Positions 45,487-54,623 of a DNA stretch of 64,000 bases are shown piece after piece. Below the pieces are notes generated by a model, which was not told where the DNA came from, searched no databases, and saw only the letters and a list, made by a program, of their open reading frames with translations. The stretch spans positions 1,501,001 to 1,565,000 of the forward strand of contig NZ_AP028672.1 in NCBI RefSeq assembly GCF_041154505.1. Direction: 5' to 3'. The position numbers and the translations under genes were made by a program. Within the stretch, counting starts at the first letter, position 1; each line of letters starts with the position of its first letter. The DNA comes from Acidovorax sp. A79. GTDB lineage: Bacteria > Pseudomonadota > Gammaproteobacteria > Burkholderiales > Burkholderiaceae_C.

Positions 45487-48360
45487 ATGTCCGACAACGC
45501 CAGTACCACCGAATCCACCGCCACGGACTACCGCAGCACCCTGAACCTGCCCGACACCCCCTTCCCCATGCGCGGCGACCTGCCCAAGCGCGAGCCGGGC
45601 TGGGTGAAGGAATGGGAAGACAAGGGCCTGTACAAGCGCCTGCGCGACGCACGCTGCGGCGCGCCCAAGTTCATCCTGCACGACGGCCCGCCCTACGCCA
45701 ACGGCCAGATCCACATGGGCCACGCGGTCAACAAGATTCTCAAGGACATGATCACCAAGGCGCGCCAGCTCGAGGGCTTCGACGCGCTGTACGTGCCCGG
45801 CTGGGACTGCCACGGCCTGCCGATCGAGAACGCCATCGAGAAGAAACACGGCCGCAACCTGAGCCGCGACGACATGCAGGCCAAGAGCCGTGCGTTTGCC
45901 ACCGAGCAGATCGCGCAGCAGATGGTGGACTTCAAGCGCCTGGGTGTGCTGGGCGAATGGGACAACCCCTACAAGACCATGAACCCCGCCAACGAGGCGG
46001 GCGAAATCCGCGCGTTCAAGCGTGTGATGGAGCGTGGTTTTGTCTACCGCGGCTTGAAGCCTGTGTACTGGTGTTTTGACTGCGGCTCTTCGCTGGCCGA
46101 GTTCGAGATCGAATACCAGGACAAGAAGAGCACCACGCTGGACGTGGCGTTCAAGGCGCACGAGCCTGCCAAGCTGGCGGCCGCGTTCGGCCTGCCCGCG
46201 TTGACCAAAGACGCATTCGTCGTCATCTGGACCACCACCGCCTGGACCATCCCCGCCAACCAGGCGCTCAACCTGAACCCAGAGATCGGCTACGCCCTGG
46301 TGGACACCGGCGAGCGCGTCCTGCTGGTGGCCGAGCCGCTGGTGGCCTCGTGCCTGGAGCGCTATGGCCTCACGGGCAGCGTGCTGGCCACCACCCTGGG
46401 CAAGAACCTGGGTGGGCTGGAGTTCGAGCACCCGCTGTACGATGTGAAAAGCGAGGACGGCAGCCAAGGCTACCAGCGCCTGTCCCCCGTGTACCTGGCC
46501 GACTACGCCACGGCCGACGATGGCACCGGTATCGTGCACTCCTCGCCCGCCTACGGGCTGGAGGATTTCAACTCCTGCGTGTCCCACGGCCTGGCGCTGG
46601 ACGACATCCTGAACCCCGTGCAGGGCAACGGTACCTATGCGCCGGACTTCCCGCTGTTCGGCGGCCAGCACATCTGGAAGGCCGTGCCCGTCATCATCGA
46701 AGCACTGCGCGATGCCGGCCGCCTGATGGCCACCAAGGAGATCACGCACAGCTACCCCCACTGCTGGCGCCACAAGACGCCGGTGATCTACCGCGCGGCC
46801 GCGCAATGGTTCATCCGCATGGACGAAGGCGAAGGCGTCTTCACCCAGCCCGGCATGAAGCCCGCCAAGACGCTGCGCCAGATCGCGCTGGACGCCATCG
46901 AGCACACCAGCTTCTACCCCGAGAACGGCAAGACCCGCCTGCACGACATGATCGCCGGGCGGCCCGACTGGTGCATCTCGCGCCAGCGCAGCTGGGGGGT
47001 GCCCATCCCGTTCTTCCTGCACAAGGATTCGGGCGAACTGCACCCGCGCACCATGGAAATCATGGACCAGGCGGCCGACATCGTGGAAAAGGGCGGCATC
47101 GAGGCCTGGAGCCGCGTGACGCCCGAGGAAATCCTGGGCGCCGAGGACGCGGCCTGCTACACCAAGAGCACCGACATCCTGGAGGTGTGGTTCGACTCGG
47201 GCTCCACGTTCAGCCATGTGCTGCGCGGCACGCACCCCGACGTGCACCACGACACGGGCCCCGAGGCCGACCTGTACCTGGAAGGCCACGACCAGCACCG
47301 CGGCTGGTTCCACAGCTCCCTGCTCTTGGCATCGGCGCTGGAAGGCCGCGCGCCCTACCGGGGCCTGCTGACCCACGGCTTCACCGTGGACAGCCAGGGC
47401 CGCAAGATGAGCAAGTCGCTGGGCAACGGCATCGATCCGCAGGAGATCAACAAGAAGCTGGGCGCCGAGATCATCCGCCTGTGGGTGGCCGCCAGCGACT
47501 ACTCCGGCGACATCGCGGGGGACGAAAATATCCTGGCCCGTGTGGTGGATGCCTACCGCCGCATCCGCAACACGCTGCGCTTCCTGCTGGCCAACGTGAG
47601 CGACTTCGACCCGGCCAAGGACGCCGTGCCGTTCGACCAGATGCTGGAGATCGACCGTTACGCCCTCACCCGCGCATCCGAGTTCCAGGCCGAGGTGCTG
47701 GCGCACTACAAGGTGTATGAGTTCCACCCCGTGGTCGCCAAGCTGCAGCTGTACTGCTCGGAAGACCTGGGCGGGTTCTACCTGGACGTGCTCAAGGACC
47801 GCCTGTACACCACCGCGCCCAAGAGCCTGGCGCGCCGCAGCGCGCAGACCGCGCTCTACCAGATCACGCATGCCATGCTGCGCTGGATGGCGCCGTTCCT
47901 GTCCTTCACGGCCGAAGAGGCCTGGAAGGTGTTCGGCCAGTCCGACTCCATCTTCGTGGAAACCTATGGCTCCATCGCCGGGGCCGACGAGGGCCTGCTG
48001 GCCAAGTGGGGGCGCCTGCGCGAGATCCGCGATGCGGTGAACAAGGAGATCGAGGCGCTGCGCGCCGCCGGCCAGGTGGGCTCTTCGCTGCAGGCCGTGG
48101 TCACCCTCACGGCCGCGCCCGAAGACCATGCGCTGCTGGCCAGCCTGGGCGACGACCTGAAGTTCATCTTCATCACCTCTGCTATTGAATTGGTAGCTGG
48201 TAGCGCACTGCAGATCAGCGTCAAGCCCAGTTCCGATGCCAAATGCGAGCGCTGCTGGCACTACCGCCCCGACGTGGGGCAGGATGCCGCGCACCCCACC
48301 ATCTGCGGCCGCTGCACCAGCAACCTCTACGGGGACGGCGAAAGCCGGGCGCACGCGTGA
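45487..48360 (+). CDS. ileS: Isoleucyl-tRNA synthetase
   Basis: A 957-residue class I synthetase that charges tRNA-Ile. [12 protein letters not shown] near 76-87 is the HIGH motif, [10 protein letters not shown] near 638-647 the KMSKS loop, and an editing domain lies between them (about 200-400). The C-terminal zinc knuckle is [12 protein letters not shown] near 920-931 plus CGRC near 940. The codons near residues 898-906 ([11 protein letters not shown]) include a copy of the palindrome, in the C-terminal region, a place that tolerates change. It overlaps lspA by one base. Confidence 0.97.
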   Translation: MSDNASTTESTATDYRSTLNLPDTPFPMRGDLPKREPGWVKEWEDKGLYKRLRDARCGAPKFILHDGPPYANGQIHMGHAVNKILKDMITKARQLEGFDALYVPGWDCHGLPIENAIEKKHGRNLSRDDMQAKSRAFATEQIAQQMVDFKRLGVLGEWDNPYKTMNPANEAGEIRAFKRVMERGFVYRGLKPVYWCFDCGSSLAEFEIEYQDKKSTTLDVAFKAHEPAKLAAAFGLPALTKDAFVVIWTTTAWTIPANQALNLNPEIGYALVDTGERVLLVAEPLVASCLERYGLTGSVLATTLGKNLGGLEFEHPLYDVKSEDGSQGYQRLSPVYLADYATADDGTGIVHSSPAYGLEDFNSCVSHGLALDDILNPVQGNGTYAPDFPLFGGQHIWKAVPVIIEALRDAGRLMATKEITHSYPHCWRHKTPVIYRAAAQWFIRMDEGEGVFTQPGMKPAKTLRQIALDAIEHTSFYPENGKTRLHDMIAGRPDWCISRQRSWGVPIPFFLHKDSGELHPRTMEIMDQAADIVEKGGIEAWSRVTPEEILGAEDAACYTKSTDILEVWFDSGSTFSHVLRGTHPDVHHDTGPEADLYLEGHDQHRGWFHSSLLLASALEGRAPYRGLLTHGFTVDSQGRKMSKSLGNGIDPQEINKKLGAEIIRLWVAASDYSGDIAGDENILARVVDAYRRIRNTLRFLLANVSDFDPAKDAVPFDQMLEIDRYALTRASEFQAEVLAHYKVYEFHPVVAKLQLYCSEDLGGFYLDVLKDRLYTTAPKSLARRSAQTALYQITHAMLRWMAPFLSFTAEEAWKVFGQSDSIFVETYGSIAGADEGLLAKWGRLREIRDAVNKEIEALRAAGQVGSSLQAVVTLTAAPEDHALLASLGDDLKFIFITSAIELVAGSALQISVKPSSDAKCERCWHYRPDVGQDAAHPTICGRCTSNLYGDGESRAHA
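48181..48197. repeat. GCTAY palindrome, copy I (inside ileS)
   Basis: GCTATTGAATTGGTAGC, read in frame as Ala-Ile-Glu-Leu-Val-Ala. It is followed by TGGTAGCGCACTG, like the AGCGC flank of other copies. Confidence 0.78.
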
Positions 48361-48887
48361 TGGCGCGCGGCGCGGCACTGGCGGGGCGCTCCGGCGCGGG
48401 CATGTGGCCCTGGCTGGCCTGGGCCGTGGTGCTTCTGGTGGCCGACCAGATCACCAAGACCTGGATCCTCCAGAACTACCAGCTGGGCGATGCCACGTTC
48501 ATCACCAGCTTCTTCAACATCGTGCGGGCGCACAACACCGGCGCGGCGTTCTCCTTCCTGCGCGATGCGGGCGGATGGCAGCGCTGGCTGTTCACCGGCA
48601 TCGGCGTGGCCGCCACGATCTTCATCGTGTGGCAACTGCGCGCGCACCCGGGCCAGAAGCTGTTCAGCTTCGCGCTGTCCAGCATCCTGGGGGGCGCGGT
48701 GGGCAACGTGGTGGACCGGCTGATGCACGGCTACGTCGTGGACTTCCTGGATTTCCACTGGAATTTCCTCGCCCGGATCTTCCACGGCGGCCATTTCCCG
48801 GCCTTCAACCTGGCGGACACGGCCATCAGCGTGGGGGCCGCCTGCCTGATCCTGGACGAGCTGCTCAGAGCGCGGCGCGCGCGCTGA
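48360..48887 (+). CDS. lspA: Lipoprotein signal peptidase
   Basis: A 175-residue inner membrane aspartic protease that cuts prolipoproteins before the lipidated Cys. Four hydrophobic helices are seen. The catalytic Asp pair is in [10 protein letters not shown] near 120-129 and [11 protein letters not shown] near 147-157; NTGAAFS near 58-64 is another mark. The ATG overlaps the ileS stop (TGATG), so translation is coupled. The terminator lies 27 bp after the stop. The lipoprotein esterase at 35.3 kb is one expected substrate. Confidence 0.97.
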   Translation: MARGAALAGRSGAGMWPWLAWAVVLLVADQITKTWILQNYQLGDATFITSFFNIVRAHNTGAAFSFLRDAGGWQRWLFTGIGVAATIFIVWQLRAHPGQKLFSFALSSILGGAVGNVVDRLMHGYVVDFLDFHWNFLARIFHGGHFPAFNLADTAISVGAACLILDELLRARRAR

Positions 48888-48913
48888 AGCAACACCCCCG
48901 CCCCCTGCATCCC

Positions 48914-48937
48914 AGGCCCGCCGCGCGCGGGCCTTTT
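48914..48937 (+). terminator. Terminator of ribF-ileS-lspA
   Basis: AGGCCCGC and GCGGGCCT form a perfect 8-bp stem with a 5-base loop, then TTTT. Confidence 0.75.
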
Positions 48938-49290
48938 GCCAGGCGAAAGGCGGGGAGCGGGTTCACCGGCAGGGGCCTGCCCCACCTGTGTAGTGCCCGT
49001 GCGGCAAGCGCCACACGCCGTGCCCCGCCCGGCAAAACCCGGACTGCTATCCATGCTATGGAATCGGGAGTATGCTTATATGTCAGTTTTGTGACAAATG
49101 ACGGAGGGGTGCCTTGCCCGCGCCCGCCCCGGAAGCCGCGCCGCCCGGCACCGCAGACCCGTCTGCCCTGGCCTCCGGGCACAAAAGTGAACACGCCACC
49201 CTGGCCAGGGGCGCATGATGTGCCCTGCGTCCGCCGTGGGCCAGGCGCCGCGTTTGCGCACGTCACAAGAAGAAGAAACAACGGTTTTCC
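48938..49290. other. 353-bp gap upstream of the Na/Pi cotransporter gene
   Basis: No gene is supported. An AT-rich patch at about 49055-49100 stands out and holds a Pho-box-like sequence. The rest is GC-rich, with palindromic Pro/Ala-type tracts. A 61-codon minus-strand frame here is noise. Confidence 0.5.
49079..49097 (-). promoter_or_regulatory. Pho-box-like sequence near the Na/Pi cotransporter gene
   Basis: On the minus strand it reads TTGTCACAAAACTGACATA. By my count it matches the E. coli 18-base Pho box consensus (CTGTCATAWAWCTGTCAY) at 15 positions. It lies 194 bp upstream of a phosphate transporter gene, but the better-matching orientation points away from that gene. The + strand has no -10 box just after it. 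Confidence 0.45.
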
Positions 49291-50946
49291 ATGAAGCATC
49301 TCTTGAATCTCCTGGCAGCGGTGTCGCTGCTGATCTGGGGCACCCACCTGGTGCGCACCGGCATCCTGCGCGTATTCGGCGCCAACCTGCGCCAGCTGAT
49401 CGCGCACAGCGTCAGCAACCGGTTCACGGCCGTGCTGTCGGGCATCGGGGTGACCGCCGTGGTGCAGTCGAGCACCGCCACGGCGCTGATCGTGTCGTCC
49501 TTCGTGGGCCAGGGCCTGGTGGGCCTGCCCGCCGCGCTGGCCGTGATGCTGGGCGCCGACGTGGGCACCAGCGTGATGGCCGTGGTGTTCTCCATGGACC
49601 TGTCCTGGCTCTCGCCGCTGTTCATCTTCGCGGGGGTGGTGCTGTTCATCTCGCGCAAGGACACGGCGGCCGGCCGCGTGGGCCGGGTGCTGATCGGCCT
49701 GGGCCTGATGCTGCTGGCGCTGCGCCTGATCACCGAGTCCACCACCGTGCTGACCCAGTCGCCCACCGTGCGCACGCTGCTCTCCGCGCTCACCAGCGAC
49801 CTGCTGCTCGAGATTTTCACGGGCTCGGTGCTCGCCATCGTGGCCTATTCCAGCCTGGCCACGGTGCTGCTCACCGCGGCCCTGGCGGGCTCGGGCGGCA
49901 TCCCGCCCGACGTGGCGCTGGGCCTGGTGCTGGGCGCCAACCTGGGCAGCGGCGTGCTGGCGGTGCTGACCACGCTCAAGGCCGACGTGCAGACGCGGCA
50001 GGTGCCGCTGGGCAACCTGATCTTCAAGATCATCGGCGTGGTCATCATGACGCCGCTCACGGGGCTGTGGCTGCAGCACGTGCGGCCCTACGTGCCGGAA
50101 ATCGCGACTCTGGTGGTGCTGTTCCATCTGGCGTTCAACATGGTGGTGGGCATCATCTGCATCGGCCTGACCGGCACGGTGGCCCGCGCGGTGCAGCGCC
50201 TGCTGCCGCAGGAGAAGACCCAGGCCGCGGCGGGCACGCGCCCCCAGCACCTGGACCCTTCCGCCCTGGCCACGCCCTCGCTGGCCATCTCCTGCGCCGC
50301 GCGCGAGGCCCTGCACCAGGCCGACGTGGTCGAGTCCATGCTGCTGGGCCTGCACAAGGTGATCCGCACGGACGACCTCAAGCTCGCACAGGACCTGCGC
50401 AAGCTCGACGACGAGGTGGACGGCCTGTACTCGGCCATCAAGTACTACATGACCAAGATCTCGCGCGAGGCGCTGGATGAGCGCGAGGGCCGCCGCTGGG
50501 CCGACATCATCAGCTTCACGATCAACATGGAGCAGATCGGCGACATCATCGAGCGCGTGCTGATCGACATCGAGGACAAGAAGATCAAGAAGGGCCGCCA
50601 GTTCTCGGAAGCCGGCATGGAAGAGATCAACGAGCTGCACGCGCGCCTGATCGACAACCTGCGCCTGGCGATGAGCGTGTTCCTCAACGGCAGCGTGCGC
50701 GATGCGCAGAAGCTGCTGGAGGAGAAGGCCCGCTTCCGCGACCTGGAGCACGCGTATTCGGCCACCCACCTGGCGCGCCTGTCCGACAACACGGTGCAAA
50801 GCATCGAGACCAGCTCGCTGCACATCGACCTGATCAGCGAGCTCAAGCGCATCAACTCGCTGCTGTGCTCGGTGGCCTACCCGATCCTGGAGTCGGCGGG
50901 CGCGCTGGCGCCCAGCCGCCTGAGGGCCATGGTGGACCAGGCCTGA
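49291..50946 (+). CDS. Na/Pi cotransporter with C-terminal PhoU-like domain
   Basis: A 551-residue protein of the PNaS (NptA/YjbB) family. The membrane part (about 1-310, eight or nine helices) has the paired signatures VVQSSTATALIVSSFVG near 57-73 and VAYSSLATVLLTAAL near 188-202. The cytoplasmic part (about 335-540) is helical and PhoU-like, with MEQIGDIIERVLIDIEDKK near 413-431. The function is sodium-driven phosphate transport, in or out depending on the member. A Pho-box-like sequence lies in the upstream gap. Confidence 0.92.
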   Translation: MKHLLNLLAAVSLLIWGTHLVRTGILRVFGANLRQLIAHSVSNRFTAVLSGIGVTAVVQSSTATALIVSSFVGQGLVGLPAALAVMLGADVGTSVMAVVFSMDLSWLSPLFIFAGVVLFISRKDTAAGRVGRVLIGLGLMLLALRLITESTTVLTQSPTVRTLLSALTSDLLLEIFTGSVLAIVAYSSLATVLLTAALAGSGGIPPDVALGLVLGANLGSGVLAVLTTLKADVQTRQVPLGNLIFKIIGVVIMTPLTGLWLQHVRPYVPEIATLVVLFHLAFNMVVGIICIGLTGTVARAVQRLLPQEKTQAAAGTRPQHLDPSALATPSLAISCAAREALHQADVVESMLLGLHKVIRTDDLKLAQDLRKLDDEVDGLYSAIKYYMTKISREALDEREGRRWADIISFTINMEQIGDIIERVLIDIEDKKIKKGRQFSEAGMEEINELHARLIDNLRLAMSVFLNGSVRDAQKLLEEKARFRDLEHAYSATHLARLSDNTVQSIETSSLHIDLISELKRINSLLCSVAYPILESAGALAPSRLRAMVDQA

Positions 50947-51015
50947 GGCGGCGGCTTGCGCCCACGGCGGCCCGCCGCCCTTGCGCAGGGGGCAGCGGCC
51001 GCAAGGGCCGCCGCG

Positions 51016-51849
51016 TCAGGCGCCCAGAAAGCCCGCGATCACCAGTCCGGCTTCCAGGGTGAACGCCCCTTGCGCCACCTGTTCGCGCAGGCTGTCGAGG
51101 GAAAGCAGATCGAACCGCTCGACTTCCCCGTCCTGGTTGCAGGGCTCCAGGCCGTCGGGCACCTGGGCGCGGAACCAGTCGATGCGCTCCACCATGAAGC
51201 CCACGCCCCCGCCCTCGCGGCTGGGCCGGCTGAACAGCACGTGGCCGCCGTGCGCCACGCCCGCCAGGGCTTCGATGCGCAGCCCGGCCTCCTCCCAGGT
51301 CTCGCGCGCCAGCGCCTGCGGCAGGGTGTCGGCGGCCGCCACCATGCCGCCCATCAGCGTATCCCACAGGCCCGGGTTGTTGGGCTTGGTCAACGCCCGC
51401 TTTTGCACCCACATGCGGCCGTCCGGGGCCAGCCCCACCAGGTGCACGGCCCGCGTGGCGATGCCCAGCACGCGCACGGCGCCGCGCTCCACGGTGGCCA
51501 CCACGTCGCCCTGCGGATTGCACACGGCCAGTTGCTCATTGCGCCAGGGGCCGCACCGGCCCGCGCCCCGCAGCACCGCCGCCAGGGCGTTGAGCGCCTC
51601 GGTGGCCCCTCCCGGGGGCGATTGCAGGTGCCAGGCGGGTGCCCCCTGATGCTCTGTTTTTGATAGCTCGTAGCGCTTGTCGATGGCGCGCGAGGCACCA
51701 ATCTGCTCCAAGAACCCTTCGGCCACCGAGCCCACCACCTGCCCGGCCGCCAGCAAGGCTTGGCGGGACTGGGCGGCGGGCTGCCGCGCGGCCTGCCGGG
51801 CGCCCGCCAGCCAGTGCCCGAACGGCGTGCTGCCGTGCGCCGCGCTCAC
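51016..51849 (-). CDS. Nudix hydrolase with N-terminal DUF4743-type domain
   Basis: A 277-residue Nudix protein. The C-terminal half has the Nudix box GGMVAAADTLPQALARETWEEAGL (ends: GGMVAAAD near 164, ARETWEEAGL near 178-187) and LTKPNNPGLWDTLMGG just before it. The N-terminal part has WRNEQLAVC and resembles the DUF4743 domain of thiamine-pyrophosphokinase-related Nudix proteins. The substrate is unknown. The start is a GTG at 51849 that overlaps the stop of the quinone oxidoreductase gene by 4 bases, so translation is coupled. A decayed palindrome lies in its 5' third. Confidence 0.85.
   Translation of the reverse strand: MSAAHGSTPFGHWLAGARQAARQPAAQSRQALLAAGQVVGSVAEGFLEQIGASRAIDKRYELSKTEHQGAPAWHLQSPPGGATEALNALAAVLRGAGRCGPWRNEQLAVCNPQGDVVATVERGAVRVLGIATRAVHLVGLAPDGRMWVQKRALTKPNNPGLWDTLMGGMVAAADTLPQALARETWEEAGLRIEALAGVAHGGHVLFSRPSREGGGVGFMVERIDWFRAQVPDGLEPCNQDGEVERFDLLSLDSLREQVAQGAFTLEAGLVIAGFLGA
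51657..51679. repeat. Decayed GCTAY palindrome with AGCGCTTG flank (in the Nudix gene)
   Basis: TTTTTGATAGCTCGTAGC (51657-51674) keeps the TTTTTGATAGC half, and AGCGCTTG (51672-51679) is the same flank seen at copies E and K. The first arm is lost. Confidence 0.5.
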
Positions 51850-52829
51850 AGCGTGAGGATGGTGGAGCCGGTGGTCTTGCGCGCCTCGAGGTCGCGGTGC
51901 GCCTGCTGCACCTGCGCGAGCGGGTAGCGCTGGTCGATGTGAATCACGACCTGCCCGCTGGCCACCACGCTGAACAGGTCGTCCGCCATGGCCTGCGTGC
52001 TCTCGCGCGTGGCGATGTGGGTGAACAGTGTCTGGCGCGTGACGTACAGCGAGCCCTTGGCGCCCAGCGCGCCCGGAGCGAACGGCGGCACGGGGCCCGA
52101 TGCATTCCCAAAGCTGGCCATGAGGCCAAAGGGGCGCAGGCAGTCGAGGGACTTGTCCCACGTGTCCTTGCCCACCGAGTCGTACACCACCTTCACGCCC
52201 TGGCCGGCGGTGATCTCTTTCACGCGGGCCGCGAAGTCCTCGGTGTTGTAGTTGATCGCGTGGGCCGCGCCATTGGCCAGCGCGAGCTGGCACTTGGCGT
52301 CCGAGCCCGCCGTGGCGATGAGGGAGAGCCCGAGCGCCCTGACCCACTGCGTGGCGATCAGCCCCACCCCGCCGGCGGCGGCGTGGAACAGCACGTGGTC
52401 GCCGGCCTGCAGGCCTTGCACGGGCAGCGTCTTCTTGAGCAGGTACTGCGCGGTCAGGCCCTTGAGCATCATGGCCGCGCCGGTTTCGAAGCTGATCGCA
52501 TCGGGCAGCCGGCACACGCATCTGGCGGGCATCACGCGCTGCTCGCAGTAGCTGCCGGGCGGCTGGCTCGCGTAGGCCGCGCGGTCGCCCACCTTCAGGT
52601 GCGTGACACCTTCGCCCACGGCCTCGACCACACCGGCGGCCTCCATGCCGATGCCCGCGGGCATGCCGAGCGGGTACAGGCCCGTGCGGTGGTACACGTC
52701 GATGAAATTCAGGCCGATGGCGTGGTGGCGGATGCGGATCTCGCCGGGGCCGGGCTCGCCCACGGCGACGTCAACGATGTGGAGTTCTTCGGGACCACCG
52801 TGCTGGCGGATCTGGACGGCAAGGCTCAT
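51846..52829 (-). CDS. NADPH:quinone oxidoreductase (zeta-crystallin type)
   Basis: A 327-residue medium-chain dehydrogenase without the zinc-binding Cys set, so it is of the quinone reductase type. LNFIDVYHRTGLYP near 40-53 is the hallmark; the NADPH motif AAAGGVGLIATQWVRALG lies near 147-164. It reduces quinones by one electron and may respond to oxidative stress. The ATG at 52829 follows AGGAG by 9 bases. It is translationally coupled to the Nudix gene. Confidence 0.93.
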   Translation of the reverse strand: MSLAVQIRQHGGPEELHIVDVAVGEPGPGEIRIRHHAIGLNFIDVYHRTGLYPLGMPAGIGMEAAGVVEAVGEGVTHLKVGDRAAYASQPPGSYCEQRVMPARCVCRLPDAISFETGAAMMLKGLTAQYLLKKTLPVQGLQAGDHVLFHAAAGGVGLIATQWVRALGLSLIATAGSDAKCQLALANGAAHAINYNTEDFAARVKEITAGQGVKVVYDSVGKDTWDKSLDCLRPFGLMASFGNASGPVPPFAPGALGAKGSLYVTRQTLFTHIATRESTQAMADDLFSVVASGQVVIHIDQRYPLAQVQQAHRDLEARKTTGSTILTL

Positions 52830-53043
52830 GGCTAACGCTCCTGTAACGGTGAGACAAACGGCGGCCATCCTGCCACGAATCCCGCGAGCCTGCCGCAGGC
52901 CGGGCTACTTGCCGGCGGGCACCGCCACGCCGCGAGGAGAAGGCCCTGGGCGATGGCGGGTGGGCGTGTGGACGGCCGCGCCGCCCTGGGGCCTTGTGGC
53001 CGCGCGCAGCGGGGCGGCACGCGCGCCGTTACAGTCCAGCCCC

Positions 53044-53943
53044 ATGACACAAAAACTCACGCCCGGCACGGCGGCGTTGCTGGTGGTACCGCCGATGCTC
53101 TGGGCCGGCAATGCCGTGGTGGGGCGGCTGGTGCACGACCTGATCCCGCCCCTCACCCTCAATTTCATCCGCTGGGTGCTGGCCTTCGGCATCCTGCTGC
53201 CCCTCGCGCACGGTGTGCTGCGCAAGGACAGCCCGCTGTGGCCGCACTGGCGCCGCTATGCGCTGCTGGGGCTGCTGGGCATCGGGCTGTACAACGCGTT
53301 CCAGTACATGGCCCTGCAGACCTCCACGCCCATCAACGTGACCCTGGTGGGCTCCAGCATGCCGGTGTGGATGCTGGGCGTGGGCGCGCTGTTCTTCGGC
53401 GCAGGCGTCACGCGGCGGCAGCTGCTGGGGGCGCTGCTGTCGATCTGCGGCGTGCTGCTGGTGCTCAGCCGTGGCGAATGGGCGCAGCTGATGGCCTTCC
53501 GGCTCGTGCCGGGCGACCTGTTCATGCTCCTTGCCACGATTTCATGGGCGTTCTACAGCTGGCTGCTGTCGCGCACCACCGAGCCCACCCGCATCCGCGG
53601 CGACTGGGCAGCGTTCCTGATGGCGCAGATGGTGTTCGGGCTCGCATGGTCGGGCAGTTTCGCCGGGGCGGAATGGGCCTCGGGCCGCTCGCACGTCGCA
53701 TGGGGCTGGCCGCTGGCGGCCGCGCTGGCATTCATCGCGGTGGGGCCCGCGGTGCTGGCCTACCGCTTCTGGGGCGTGGGCGTGCAGCGCGCGGGGCCCG
53801 CCGTGGCGGGCTTCTTCGTGAACCTGACGCCCCTGTTCGCCGGCATCCTGTCGGCCGCGTTCCTGGGGGAGACGCCCCAGCTCTTTCATGGCATCGCGTT
53901 CGCGCTGATCGTGGGCGGGATCGTGGTGTCCTCTCGCCGATAG
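53044..53943 (+). CDS. EamA/DMT-family transporter
   Basis: A 299-residue inner membrane protein with ten hydrophobic helices in two EamA halves (about 8-135 and 150-298). MLWAGNAVVGRLVHD near 19-33 and ALQTSTPINVTLVGSSMPVWM near 92-112 are typical (ends given). Members export amino acids or other metabolites. The substrate is unknown. The start MTQKLTPG at 53044 fits the family. The convergent exported-protein gene ends 17 bp away. Confidence 0.9.
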   Translation: MTQKLTPGTAALLVVPPMLWAGNAVVGRLVHDLIPPLTLNFIRWVLAFGILLPLAHGVLRKDSPLWPHWRRYALLGLLGIGLYNAFQYMALQTSTPINVTLVGSSMPVWMLGVGALFFGAGVTRRQLLGALLSICGVLLVLSRGEWAQLMAFRLVPGDLFMLLATISWAFYSWLLSRTTEPTRIRGDWAAFLMAQMVFGLAWSGSFAGAEWASGRSHVAWGWPLAAALAFIAVGPAVLAYRFWGVGVQRAGPAVAGFFVNLTPLFAGILSAAFLGETPQLFHGIAFALIVGGIVVSSRR

Positions 53944-53959
53944 CGCCGCTGCGGCGGCT

Positions 53960-54553
53960 CTACTCCTGCACCCGCAAGGTGCCGGCAGAGGACCCAAAAC
54001 CCGGTTCTTGCGCCGGGAAGTCCGCCACGGTGGCGTTGTAGTTCACGCCCACCATGTGGCCGTTCAGGTCCGTGAGGTACATGAGGTTGCGGACGTCGGT
54101 ATCGGCGGCCGGCGCGGTGCTGTCCATGCGCACCCAGGCACGCCCGCCAATGGTGACCAGCGAGGCGTCGCGCATCACCAGGCCCGGGGTGAGCCTGGGC
54201 AAGGTTGTTTCCATGGCGGACATGAACGCGGGCAAGGCATCGGGCGTGAGCGGTTTTTGCGCCATGCGCGACCAGGTCACGGCAACAGTGCTGCTGCGCC
54301 GGGCGTTGCCCCAGGCGGCCAGCGGCCTGCGCCCGTGCCGGCCGAACTTGGTCTGCAGCTCCTCGTCGGTGAGCGCGGTGTAGCCCGCCGGCGCCTGCAG
54401 CCGCAGCGTCCCGCTGGGGGTCTGGACGGCGACGGGCTCGGCGGCGGCCAGGGTGCAGGCAGCGGCTGCGGCACATGCCAGGGTGGCCCATGCAGCCAGG
54501 CGCCCGCGCGCCGTGGCGCTGGCGGCGGGGCAGGTGTGCGGAGAAGGGTGCAT
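53960..54553 (-). CDS. Uncharacterised exported protein
   Basis: A 197-residue protein I do not recognise. A signal peptide ends near residue 38 (LAAAEP). The mature part contains LQAPAGYTALTDEELQTKFG (start near 52) and a Trp-Ser-Arg segment (VAVTWSRMAQKPL near 92-104); the last third has YLTDLNGHMVGVNYNAT. It lies 70 bp downstream of the GGDEF-EAL gene and in the same direction, so it may be the third gene of that unit. A DcrB-like or lipoprotein-like fold is possible but not shown. Confidence 0.75.
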   Translation of the reverse strand: MHPSPHTCPAASATARGRLAAWATLACAAAAACTLAAAEPVAVQTPSGTLRLQAPAGYTALTDEELQTKFGRHGRRPLAAWGNARRSSTVAVTWSRMAQKPLTPDALPAFMSAMETTLPRLTPGLVMRDASLVTIGGRAWVRMDSTAPAADTDVRNLMYLTDLNGHMVGVNYNATVADFPAQEPGFGSSAGTLRVQE

Positions 54554-54623
54554 ATCGGACCTCGCCATCAGCACAATGGAAAGAGCGAACGGAAGGAACA
54601 CCATGCGGCCGGCGACTGGCGGC

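Noticed and set aside
45244..48378. A 1044-codon open frame on the - strand
   Set aside because: It is antisense to the unmistakable ileS gene and has no domain-like sequence.
49076..49261. A 61-codon minus-strand gene in the gap before the Na/Pi cotransporter
   Set aside because: It is basic, Cys/Arg-rich noise and overlaps the Pho-box-like site.
52953..54041. A 362-codon + strand frame
   Set aside because: It is the wrong frame of the EamA transporter gene at 53044; composition is Arg/Ala/Gly noise.
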